Part shown: positions 7,787 to 13,116 of the stretch, in pieces
Position numbering within the stretch: position 1 is the first letter of the stretch
How the letters are laid out: the number at the start of each line of letters is the position of its first letter
From: JANRKN01 sp033763435
GTDB taxonomy: Bacteria; Planctomycetota; Phycisphaerae; Phycisphaerales; UBA1924
Direction: 5' to 3'
Assembly: GCA_033763435.1 (NCBI GenBank)
Contig: JANRKN010000081.1
Span: 1 to 13,140 of the forward strand
DNA length: 13,140 bases
Program-made: the position numbers and the translations under genes
Notes under the pieces: generated by a model
Database searches by the model: none
What the model was told of the DNA's origin: nothing
What the model saw: only the letters and a program-made list of their open reading frames with translations

Positions 7787-8498
7787 TGAGGGACCTTGCA
7801 ATCTCCGAGGTGAGGACAGTGCGATGCCTTTCAAGGAAATTGCGCAAATCAAAACCTGTCAGATCGCGGATAAACCGGAAAGACTCGACTCCCTCGTAGA
7901 GATTCCAGCTATGCTTGAGTCTGTCAATCGGTGATCGGAGTGATGTGTTACAGAGCACGAGCATCACCGGCGTCAGTCTGTGCGTATCGCGGAGGGCGAG
8001 GGCCATGTCCCAGTCAGCTTGGATACGCTTTGAATCGCCAATTTGATAGCAAGAGCGCAGTTCGAATGCCAGCCCGCTGGTCGACTCCCAGCCCGTTCGG
8101 AGTGAGGGCAGTGTCAGGCCCGCTGTGTGCGTTATCGGAATGTATCCATCCGTGGATCGCTCCTGGACGCGACCGCCGATCTGGACGTTGACCGCAAATC
8201 GGATGCTTGCAAGCGTCAGGTCAAACCTGCAGCACAAGAGATATCGAAAAATCTCTTCGTACATATCGCCAATCTTTCGATGGAGCGACGTGATGAGGTT
8301 GCCTCCAATCCGGGCCACGACGTACCGGTCGTCGTCCAAGCCGAACGACTCGAAGGCTGGATCGGATGCGATCAGTTTGCCAAATTCAAAGCGATTCCGA
8401 ACACTAGGAAAATTTTGGTAGGGGTTGTAGTCTTCTACGCGCCCCAGATGGTGCAAGGCAATTCGAATAACTTCGGCTTCGGAAGGCTGCGTTGGCAT
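7776..8498 (-). CDS. Putative type II restriction endonuclease
   Basis: A 240-residue soluble protein. Its identity rests mainly on position: it follows a controller-type gene and converges on a DNA methyltransferase gene. The sequence is compatible with a PD-(D/E)XK nuclease: an acidic helix (DMYEEIFRYLL, 78-88), an aspartate in TDGYIPI (D117), then FELRS (E146-L-R148) and IGDSKRIQAD (D155-S-K157, K157 a possible catalytic lysine). The expected E-x-K would be E-x-R if E146 is the active residue. The ATG at 8498 shares its A with the controller stop (TGATG), and GGAGGA lies seven bases upstream within the controller gene, so translation is coupled. It ends with TAA inside the methyltransferase 3' end. 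No frameshift or internal stop is seen. I do not recognise a named enzyme or recognition site. Confidence 0.68.
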   Translation of the reverse strand: MPTQPSEAEVIRIALHHLGRVEDYNPYQNFPSVRNRFEFGKLIASDPAFESFGLDDDRYVVARIGGNLITSLHRKIGDMYEEIFRYLLCCRFDLTLASIRFAVNVQIGGRVQERSTDGYIPITHTAGLTLPSLRTGWESTSGLAFELRSCYQIGDSKRIQADWDMALALRDTHRLTPVMLVLCNTSLRSPIDRLKHSWNLYEGVESFRFIRDLTGFDLRNFLERHRTVLTSEIARSLTKL

Positions 8499-8731
8499 CA
8501 GGGCTCCTCCGGGAGAAGTGCAGACACCGGACAGCCGAAAGCTTGTGCTAATCGATAGAGCGTCATTACGGTAAGGTTTTTCTCACCACGTTCAATCGCG
8601 CCGATATAGGTCCGGTGGATTCGGGCGTTGCGCCCGAGCTCCTCTTGAGACCATCCGCGCTCCTCTCGCTTTTGACGCAATCGCGCTGCGACGGCTTTGG
8701 CGACCTTTACGGCTGTTGGCGCTCGCTTCAC
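8498..8731 (-). CDS. XRE-family helix-turn-helix regulator, probable restriction-modification controller (C) protein
   Basis: A 77-residue DNA-binding protein. Residues about 15-70 form a Cro/C1-type helix-turn-helix: RLRQKREERGWSQEELGRNA, then the recognition helix region IHRTYIGAIERGEKN and the closing LYRLAQAFGCPVSALL. Size and sequence type match C proteins of type II systems, which delay and control endonuclease expression. Its position directly before the endonuclease, with stop and start overlapping, is the classical C-R arrangement. The assigned start is a GTG at 8731; no Shine-Dalgarno sequence precedes it (CCTCC there is the wrong strand sense), and leaderless translation, known for several C genes, is possible. 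A downstream start cannot be excluded. A candidate operator is at 8754-8773. Confidence 0.82.
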   Translation of the reverse strand: MKRAPTAVKVAKAVAARLRQKREERGWSQEELGRNARIHRTYIGAIERGEKNLTVMTLYRLAQAFGCPVSALLPEEP

Positions 8732-8753
8732 GGAGGTAATGCTTTGCTCTGGA

Positions 8754-8773
8754 AGACGAAAGAGCGACAGTCT
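8754..8773 (-). promoter_or_regulatory. Candidate operator (C-box-like dyad) upstream of the controller gene
   Basis: AGAC and GTCT form an inverted repeat separated by 12 bases, 23 bases upstream of the controller GTG. The right arm is embedded in a smaller dyad, GACAGTC (8766-8772), next to the palindrome TCTAGA. Known C-boxes use GACT/AGTC half-sites just upstream of the C gene, so the place and half-site flavour fit. The match is loose and could be chance; no convincing -10/-35 pair could be paired with it. Confidence 0.28.
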
Positions 8774-9094
8774 AGAGGTAGCAGAGCGTTGGCCGAGTTG
8801 TCATCCCGGTGCCGCGCCGAGGATGCCAGATCGCTGAGCGCGTTGGGCGAGAGCTACAGACCAACACAGACGATCGGCCATCGACCCTTACGAAGCTCGA
8901 ACAATGGTCGCTTCCCGCCGGTTCCCCCCCGTCCCCCAAACCCCCTGTGCCACTCCCCACTGGCCGCTGGCTTGCCGCTTGACCCGGTCGGCGAGGGGGC
9001 CTTCAATGTGGGCCCTTGGGTTTGCGCCTGAGGGAATTGGACTCTGAAACCTTGCCGGTTCAACCGGCCCGCCCCGCCCGGTAGGCGGCGAGTG
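8774..9094. other. Intergenic stretch between the controller gene and the rplM leader
   Basis: About 320 bases without a supported gene. Composition rises back to the GC-rich background from about 8900, which places the right edge of the restriction-modification island near there. A TTGGAC word at 9037-9042 could be a -35 box for rplM, but no good -10 follows at the right spacing. A small stem GCCGG-TTCAA-CCGGC lies at 9054-9068. Confidence 0.45.
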
Positions 9095-9132
9095 TCCGTT
9101 CTTCGGAACGGAGTCCGCTCTTTGCGAGCGGA
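9095..9132 (+). promoter_or_regulatory. Twin hairpins in the rplM-rpsI leader (candidate r-protein regulatory RNA)
   Basis: Two perfect 7-pair stems lie almost back to back, 70 bases before rplM. The first is TCCGTTC-TTCG-GAACGGA (9095-9112) with a UUCG loop. The second is TCCGCTC-TTTGC-GAGCGGA (9114-9132). In other bacteria L13 represses its own rplM-rpsI operon through structured leader RNA, which makes these a natural candidate. No T-run follows, so they are not terminators. The regulatory role is inference. Confidence 0.5.
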
Positions 9133-9201
9133 AAGCGAATCGGCGCTGCCGGTCGCGTTGGGCGTTGGCCCGGCGTGCCTGTCGGCCCGACGGAGGCACC
9201 C

Positions 9202-9648
9202 ATGCGTCGCGAGACGATTCTGCACAAGCCCGGCGCCGCGTCCCGGCGATTCCGCGTGATCGACGCGGACGGCATCCCGCTTGGCCGCCTGGCGGCTGAG
9301 GTGGCGATTGTTCTGATGGGCAAGGACAAGCCCGACTACACGCCGCACGTGATGAGCGGCGACCGCGTGATCGTGACCAACGCGAAGAAGGTCGAGCTGA
9401 CCGGTCGCAAGGCCGAGCTCAAGTACAGCAAGCACTACACGGGCTATCCCGACGGCCTCCGCACCGAGACGTGGGGCTCGCTGCGTGACCGTCGTCCGGA
9501 GAAGCTGATCCGCGACGCGGTGCGGCGCATGCTGCCCAAGAACCGTCTTTCGCGGCACATCATCAAGGACCTGTACGTCTACGAGGGCACCGAGCATCCG
9601 CACGGCAACCACAAGCCCACCGGCATGACGATTACGTACACGGCCTAA
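9202..9648 (+). CDS. rplM: 50S ribosomal protein L13
   Basis: A 148-residue large-subunit ribosomal protein that binds 23S rRNA early in assembly. Recognisable parts are DADGIPLGRLAAEVA (21-35), the KDKPDYTPHV and GDRVIVTNAKKVELTG core (41-68), the YSKHYTGYPDGLR stretch (75-87) and the L13 signature region RRMLPKNRLSRH (108-119) with YVYEGTEHPH. Length is normal for the family (about 142-150). The start is the ATG at 9202, because GGAGG stands five bases upstream (9192-9196); an in-frame GTG at 9175 would add nine residues over that ribosome-binding site. rpsI follows after 24 bases, the conserved bacterial pair. High GC resembles the host background, unlike the R-M island on its left. Confidence 0.97.
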   Translation: MRRETILHKPGAASRRFRVIDADGIPLGRLAAEVAIVLMGKDKPDYTPHVMSGDRVIVTNAKKVELTGRKAELKYSKHYTGYPDGLRTETWGSLRDRRPEKLIRDAVRRMLPKNRLSRHIIKDLYVYEGTEHPHGNHKPTGMTITYTA

Positions 9649-9672
9649 CACTCTCACCCAAGGAACGGAACC

Positions 9673-10164
9673 ATGACGACTCTGACGACTGATGTTTCTG
9701 GTTCGACCGCGGGCGAGACCCGTCCGCTGAAGGCGCCCAAGAGCGCCGACAAGCGCGGCTGGTGGTGGGGCACGGGCCGGCGCAAGACCGCCGTCGCCCG
9801 CGCGCGCCTCAAGCCCGCCAGCGAGAAGGACGCGACGGTGATCGTCGAGCGCACCGACGGCACCGAGAAGACGATCGAGGCCTACTTCACCGAGCTGCGC
9901 GACCGCAACGACGCGCTCGCCCCCTTCACCCTCACGGGCACGGCGGGCAAGTTCCTCGTCCGCATCAAGGCGCACGGCGGCGGGCACATGGCCCAGGCTC
10001 AGGCGATGCGCCTGGCGATCAGCCGCGCGCTGGTGGGCTATGACCCGACGGTCGAGAAGGCCCTGCGCGATGCGGGCTTCCTCAGCCGCGACGCGCGCGA
10101 GGTCGAGCGTAAGAAGTACGGCCAGGCCGGTGCCCGCCGTCGCTTCCAGTTCTCCAAGCGCTAA
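9673..10164 (+). CDS. rpsI: 30S ribosomal protein S9
   Basis: A 163-residue small-subunit ribosomal protein whose C-terminal tail reaches the P-site tRNA. The family core starts at GTGRRKTAVARARL (33-46), continues through IEAYF (68-72) and PFTLTGTAGKFLVRIKAHGGG (84-104), with the S9 signature GGGHMAQAQAMRLAISRAL (102-120). It ends in the invariant KKYGQAGARRRFQFSKR-type tail, complete to SKR. Bacterial S9 is usually near 130 residues; here about 32 extra residues precede the core, rich in Thr, Ser, Lys and ending in GWWW. The start is supported by AAGGA at 9660-9664, eight bases before the ATG. It is co-transcribed with rplM and followed by an intrinsic terminator. Confidence 0.97.
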   Translation: MTTLTTDVSGSTAGETRPLKAPKSADKRGWWWGTGRRKTAVARARLKPASEKDATVIVERTDGTEKTIEAYFTELRDRNDALAPFTLTGTAGKFLVRIKAHGGGHMAQAQAMRLAISRALVGYDPTVEKALRDAGFLSRDAREVERKKYGQAGARRRFQFSKR

Positions 10165-10185
10165 ACAACATTCACGCAGCATCTC

Positions 10186-10221
10186 ACCGGCTCCGCGCGA
10201 TGCGGGGCCGGTTTTCTTTTT
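10186..10221 (+). terminator. Rho-independent terminator after rpsI
   Basis: An 11-pair stem (10186-10196 with 10202-10212; one G-U pair) beginning ACCGGC and closing GCCGGT, five-base loop, then TTTTCTTTTT. It begins 22 bases after the rpsI stop and is the only convincing intrinsic terminator seen in the window. Confidence 0.92.
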
Positions 10222-10248
10222 GAGGCAGGGCGAGTGGGGAGTGGTGCC

Positions 10249-10365
10249 GGGTGCCACCAGTCCGACGAGGCGCAGCCTCGGCGAGACTGGTGCAAACAGG
10301 CGCGCGCATCGGCAACGCACGCACCACTCTGCGCGCCCCAAGGGGCGCTCCGAGTGGTGGCACCC
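10249..10365 (-). repeat. Element A copy 1 (complete, inverted relative to copies 3 and 4)
   Basis: A 117-base element with ends GGGTGCCACC and GGTGGCACCC. The first hairpin is CACCAGTC (10255-10262) with GACTGGTG (10285-10292), inner pair CGAGG/CCTCG. The second is CACCACTC (10322-10329) with GAGTGGTG (10352-10359), inner stem GCGCCCC-AA-GGGGCGC. A GC-rich linker of about 30 bases joins them. It follows the rpsI terminator. Orientation is set arbitrarily, taking copy 4 as plus. Confidence 0.85.
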
Positions 10366-10387
10366 GATCACCTTCTCCGCCTTTTGA

Positions 10388-10459
10388 GCCCCGAAGGGGC
10401 GCACGGGTTGTAGCCACGGGTGAAGTGAGCGAGTCTTCGAGCGAGCGCAACCCGTGGAA
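10388..10459 (-). repeat. Element B copy 2 (inverted)
   Basis: A GCCCC-GAA-GGGGC hairpin (10388-10400) is followed by CGGGTTGTAGCCACGGGT, whose CCACGGGT (10414-10421) pairs with ACCCGTGG (10450-10457). The order of the parts is the reverse of copies 1 and 3, so this copy lies in the opposite orientation. The spacer (GAAGTGAGCGAGTCTTCGAG) differs from the other copies while the arms are kept. Confidence 0.72.
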
Positions 10460-10531
10460 GCTCGCGCCTTTCTCCTCCGCCCCGCCGGGGCGGGAAGACC
10501 GGGGAAAAGGAAGTGTGTTGAAGGCGTCCGG

Positions 10532-10600
10532 TTCCACGGGTTGCGCGACGAAGCGTCGCTCCACCCGTGGCTACAGCCCGCGGCCCCGGTGGGGCCGGGG
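10532..10600 (+). repeat. Element B copy 3
   Basis: CCACGGGT (10534-10541) pairs with ACCCGTGG (10563-10570) around an inner perfect hairpin GCGACG-AAG-CGTCGC. After GGCTAC comes a second hairpin CGGCCCC-GGT-GGGGCCG (10581-10597). The layout matches copy 1 in the same orientation, with different stem sequences but conserved pairing. Confidence 0.75.
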
Positions 10601-10612
10601 ACGACGGTCGGC

Positions 10613-10693
10613 GAGACTGGTGCGCGGCACGCTCGAACGACGACCCACGCACCACTCTTCGCGCCCACAGTGGCGCTCCGAGTGGTGGCACCC
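10613..10693 (-). repeat. Element A copy 2 (partial, inverted)
   Basis: It lacks the first CACCAGTC arm and starts at GAGACTGGTG, but keeps the linker, the CACCACTC...GAGTGGTG hairpin and the terminal GGTGGCACCC. All 81 bases match the reverse complement of copy 4 (12380-12460) with only three differences, including the linker, so these two copies are recent relatives. Confidence 0.82.
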
Positions 10694-10972
10694 AGCCGTG
10701 GCACCCGGCGGTTCACCGACACAGGGCTGTCAGCGTGGGGCGTCCGAGAACTGTTGCCGGGGGAGGCCCTTGGCGGGTTCGGCCAAAAAATCGGCACCTG
10801 CGCGGGCCCGGGCCGGTACGATCGTGGCCGAGGCCGAGGGCGTCCCGAGTCGGCCTCTCAGGCGGCCACTCCGCGCTCGTGGAGGGTGGTCCGCCCCTGC
10901 CGCACGACATTCTCCCTCGGGACTGCTGTGATCTCACCGTCTGACCAATCCGCGCCCGGCGCTTCTCCTGCG
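10694..10972. other. Gene-free leader before the second glycosyltransferase
   Basis: About 280 bases that remain open in the glycosyltransferase frame but translate into Arg/Gly/Pro-rich low-complexity sequence without homology to the paralogue. A further GGCACCC-type word occurs at about 10700. No clear promoter could be assigned. Confidence 0.45.
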
Positions 10973-10993
10973 ATGAGCGTGGAGGGTGGCGCG

Positions 10994-12187
10994 ATGCGCG
11001 TGGCGCATTACCTGCCCTCGATCGTGCTGGCCGAGGGCGGCGTGGTGCGCGCGGTGCTGGACATGGCGGGGGGCCTGGCCTCGCGCGGGCATCGGGTGGA
11101 CCTGATCACGTGCAACCCCGCGGACGTGCCCGCGGAGTGGAAGGCGGGCAAGCCGCTGTGTCCGCGGGTGTTGACGGTCGATGCGCCGCTGTTTGATGGC
11201 GGGCTGCTGCCCGCGGCGGCGATCCGCAAGGCCGAGCCGATCTTCCGCGAGGCGGACGTGGTGCACCTGCACGCGATGTGGACGACGTCGAACCTGCAGT
11301 TCGCGCGTCTTTCGCGGCGGCACCGCAAGCCGTACATCCTGAGCGTGCACGGCATGCTCGACGACTGGTGCATGGCCCAGCGCACGCTGAAGAAGCGGCT
11401 GTATCTTTCGATCGCGGGCTCGCGCCTGCTGCACGATGCGCGGTTCGTGCACTGCACCGCCGAGGCGGAGCTGCAGCAGTCGGTGAAGTTCTTCCCCGCT
11501 GACCGCGGGCGAGTGATCCCGCTGGTGTTCGACACCGCGCCGTTCCAGCACCTGCCCGGGCCCGAGCGCGCGCGGGAGAAGTTCGGCGTGCCGGTGGGGA
11601 TCAAGTTCAACGACCCGACGAATATTAACGTGCTGTTTCTTTCGCGCATCCACCCCAAGAAAGGCTGCGAGAAGCTGCTGGAGACCGCGCGGATCCTGAG
11701 CGAGCGGCTGGAGGGCGCCGGGCGCACGCTGCGCGTGTTCTTTGCGGGCACGGGCGACGCGGAGTATGTCGAAGAGATCAAGGCGCGCGCGCAGGCGCTG
11801 GGCCTGGGCGAGCGCGCGAAGTTCCTGGGCATGGTCACCGGCGCGGACAAGCTCGCGCTGTTCGAGGCGTGCGACCTGTTCGTGCTGCCCACGAGCCAGG
11901 AGAACTTCGGCTTTGTGTTCTTTGAGGCGATGGCCTGCCGAACGCCCGTGGTGACGACGCGCGGCGTCGACGTGTGGCCCGAGCTTGAGGCCTCCGCGGG
12001 CGCGCGGATCATCGATCCGTACCCGCCCTCGCTCGCCGACGCGGTCGCGGCGCTGATCAACGACGGGTCGCTGCTCCGGCGCATGGGCGAGGCCGGGCGG
12101 GAGTGGACGTTCGGGTACCTCTCGGCGTCGCGCACGATCGACCGCTTCGAGTCGATGTATGCCGCGGCGATCGGTCGCGGAACGTAA
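10994..12187 (+). CDS. Family 4 glycosyltransferase (GT-B fold), paralogue of the one at 4665-5822
   Basis: A 397-residue GT4 enzyme, expected to transfer a sugar from a nucleotide donor in glycan synthesis at the cytoplasmic face of the membrane. Landmarks: EGGVVRA (14-20), HLHAMW (91-96), GMLDDWCM (120-127), FVHCTAEAELQQS (151-163), FLSRIHPKKG (215-224), AGTGDAEY (251-258), and the E-x7-E pair E303/E311 in SQENFGFVFFEAM. It aligns along its full length with the first glycosyltransferase, almost without gaps over the first 200 residues. The start at 10994 has GGAGG at 10981-10985 with eight bases between; an ATG at 10973 would overrun that site, and the frame is open as far as 10454. The gene stands alone between inverted element A copies. 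Acceptor and sugar are unknown. Confidence 0.9.
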   Translation: MRVAHYLPSIVLAEGGVVRAVLDMAGGLASRGHRVDLITCNPADVPAEWKAGKPLCPRVLTVDAPLFDGGLLPAAAIRKAEPIFREADVVHLHAMWTTSNLQFARLSRRHRKPYILSVHGMLDDWCMAQRTLKKRLYLSIAGSRLLHDARFVHCTAEAELQQSVKFFPADRGRVIPLVFDTAPFQHLPGPERAREKFGVPVGIKFNDPTNINVLFLSRIHPKKGCEKLLETARILSERLEGAGRTLRVFFAGTGDAEYVEEIKARAQALGLGERAKFLGMVTGADKLALFEACDLFVLPTSQENFGFVFFEAMACRTPVVTTRGVDVWPELEASAGARIIDPYPPSLADAVAALINDGSLLRRMGEAGREWTFGYLSASRTIDRFESMYAAAIGRGT

Positions 12188-12218
12188 CACACGCCACGCC
12201 GTGGTGAAGCGCCCGCGC

Positions 12219-12363
12219 GGGTGCCACCACTCGGAGCGCCCCTGTGGGCGCGGAGAGTGGTGCGTGCGTGGCCCGTGCGCGCGCCTGTCCGCACCAGTCT
12301 GTCCGCACCAGTCTGTCCGCACCAGTCTCTCCGAGGCTGCGCCTCGTCGGACTGGTGGCACCC
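12219..12363 (+). repeat. Element A copy 3 (with a triplicated 14-base unit)
   Basis: Ends GGGTGCCACC and GGTGGCACCC. The first hairpin CACCACTC...GAGTGGTG has inner GCGCCCC/GGGCGC; the second is CACCAGTC...GACTGGTG with inner CGAGG/CCTCG. It is about 30 bases longer than copy 4 owing to extra tandem units before the second hairpin. It starts 31 bases after the glycosyltransferase stop. Confidence 0.85.
12286..12327 (+). repeat. Three tandem copies of TGTCCGCACCAGTC
   Basis: Three perfect 14-base units at 12286, 12300 and 12314 inside element A copy 3. Each unit contains the left arm CACCAGTC of the second hairpin, so three alternative left arms compete for one right arm GACTGGTG. Slippage or repair duplication explains it; there are no spacers, so it is not a CRISPR. 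Confidence 0.92.
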
Positions 12364-12379
12364 GACACGGGAGGGCTTT

Positions 12380-12494
12380 GGGTGCCACCACTCGGAGCGC
12401 CCCTGTGGGCGCGCAGAGTGGTGCGTGGGTCGTCGGTCGAGCGTGCCGCGCACCAGTCTCTCCGAGGCTGCGCCTCGTCGGACTGGTGGCACCC
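12380..12494 (+). repeat. Element A copy 4 (complete)
   Basis: A 115-base element with ends GGGTGCCACC (12380) and GGTGGCACCC (12494). Hairpin one: CACCACTC...GAGTGGTG enclosing GCGCCCC-TGT-GGGCGC. Hairpin two: CACCAGTC...GACTGGTG enclosing CGAGG/CCTCG. It lies in the gap between two converging genes, 16 bases from copy 3 and ten bases from the stop of the next gene. Its first 81 bases are the inverted partner of copy 2. Confidence 0.87.
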
Positions 12495-12503
12495 GATGCA
12501 GCG

Positions 12504-13058
12504 TCACGCCGGGGTCTTTGAGGCCTTCGTGGGCATGCAGTCCGCGCGGAGCGAGGCGTAGTACGCCGACACTTCGGACCACGAGTGCGTGCGCTCGGGG
12601 GGCTTCCAGTCCGCGGGCCACGCGGCGAGGATCTTCTCGGCGAAGTTCCAGCAGCGCGCGAAGCAGTGCGCGTCGTCCCAGAAGTGCCGGGGCACGCGCG
12701 GGTCGTCCGCGAGCTGCGCGCGCGCGATCGAAAGAAACAACTCGCGGTCCTCATCGGCGAGGTGATTGGCCCGGCGGATGATCTCGAACTTCTCCTCGTC
12801 GGTGCGTGCGCTGCCTCGCGCGCGCCGGGCGTGGCGCGGGAGTTTTTCGCGTAGCGCGCGCAGCACGTCGGCGGGCTCGATGGTGCGCCAGCGATGCTCC
12901 ATGCGCAGCGCCGTGAGCGCCTCCTCGGCCTGCTGCGGCGTGAGGTCGAGGCGTTCGAGCTCGGCGGTGAACGCGGGCCACAGACGCGCGGGCCATTCGA
13001 GCGCGGGCCACAGCTCGCGGAGAAGTTGGATCGTCGCGAACGCGTCCTGCTCACGCAT
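12504..13058 (-). CDS. Hypothetical protein, tryptophan-rich, unknown function
   Basis: A 184-residue protein I do not recognise. It has no signal peptide or membrane helix, so is probably cytoplasmic. It looks mostly helical: an N-terminal part with LRELWPALEWPARLWPAF (13-30), then a helix pair around TPQQAEEALTALRMEHRW (40-57) and EPADVLRALREKLPRHARRARG (61-82), and a C-terminal half with many Trp and Cys residues (HFWDDAHCFARCWNFAEKI, 125-143). The start at 13058 is chosen because GGAGG stands seven bases upstream; an ATG at 13109 would add 17 Arg/Ser-rich residues. The middle segments recall small nucleic-acid-binding helical domains, but this is only an impression. It converges with the second glycosyltransferase gene. 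Confidence 0.7.
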   Translation of the reverse strand: MREQDAFATIQLLRELWPALEWPARLWPAFTAELERLDLTPQQAEEALTALRMEHRWRTIEPADVLRALREKLPRHARRARGSARTDEEKFEIIRRANHLADEDRELFLSIARAQLADDPRVPRHFWDDAHCFARCWNFAEKILAAWPADWKPPERTHSWSEVSAYYASLRADCMPTKASKTPA

Positions 13059-13078
13059 CGCGCACCTCCGTGACTGGG

Positions 13079-13116
13079 TGGCACGGCTTGAGCGGGCTCG
13101 GACGCTCAAGCCGTGG
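13079..13116. repeat. Element C copy 2: CACGGCTTGAGC hairpin
   Basis: CACGGCTTGAGC (13082-13093) pairs perfectly with GCTCAAGCCGTG (13104-13115), loop of ten bases, preceded by GGTGG as in element C copy 1. It sits about 20 bases upstream of the start of the hypothetical gene, in its leader. This copy is shorter than copy 1. Confidence 0.75.

Noticed and set aside
9030..9075. tRNA-like words (ACTCTGAAACC and GGTTCAACCGG) before rplM
   Set aside because: The would-be T-arm has only a five-base loop, the anticodon stem does not pair, and no acceptor stem could be closed.
8854..10797. 647-residue open frame on the minus strand over rplM-rpsI
   Set aside because: It is the shadow of two certain ribosomal protein genes and of repeats; high GC leaves few stop codons.
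10454..10993. N-terminal extension of the second glycosyltransferase
   Set aside because: The open frame runs through elements B and A and is Arg/Pro-rich; a good GGAGG site supports the start at 10994.
12286..12327. Possible CRISPR array from three equal repeats
   Set aside because: Units are 14 bases with no spacers, and no cas genes are present; it is a tandem duplication within element A.
10934..13084. 716-residue open frame on the minus strand over the second glycosyltransferase
   Set aside because: Arg/His/Pro-rich translation antisense to a clear GT4 gene and across repeats; no domain seen.
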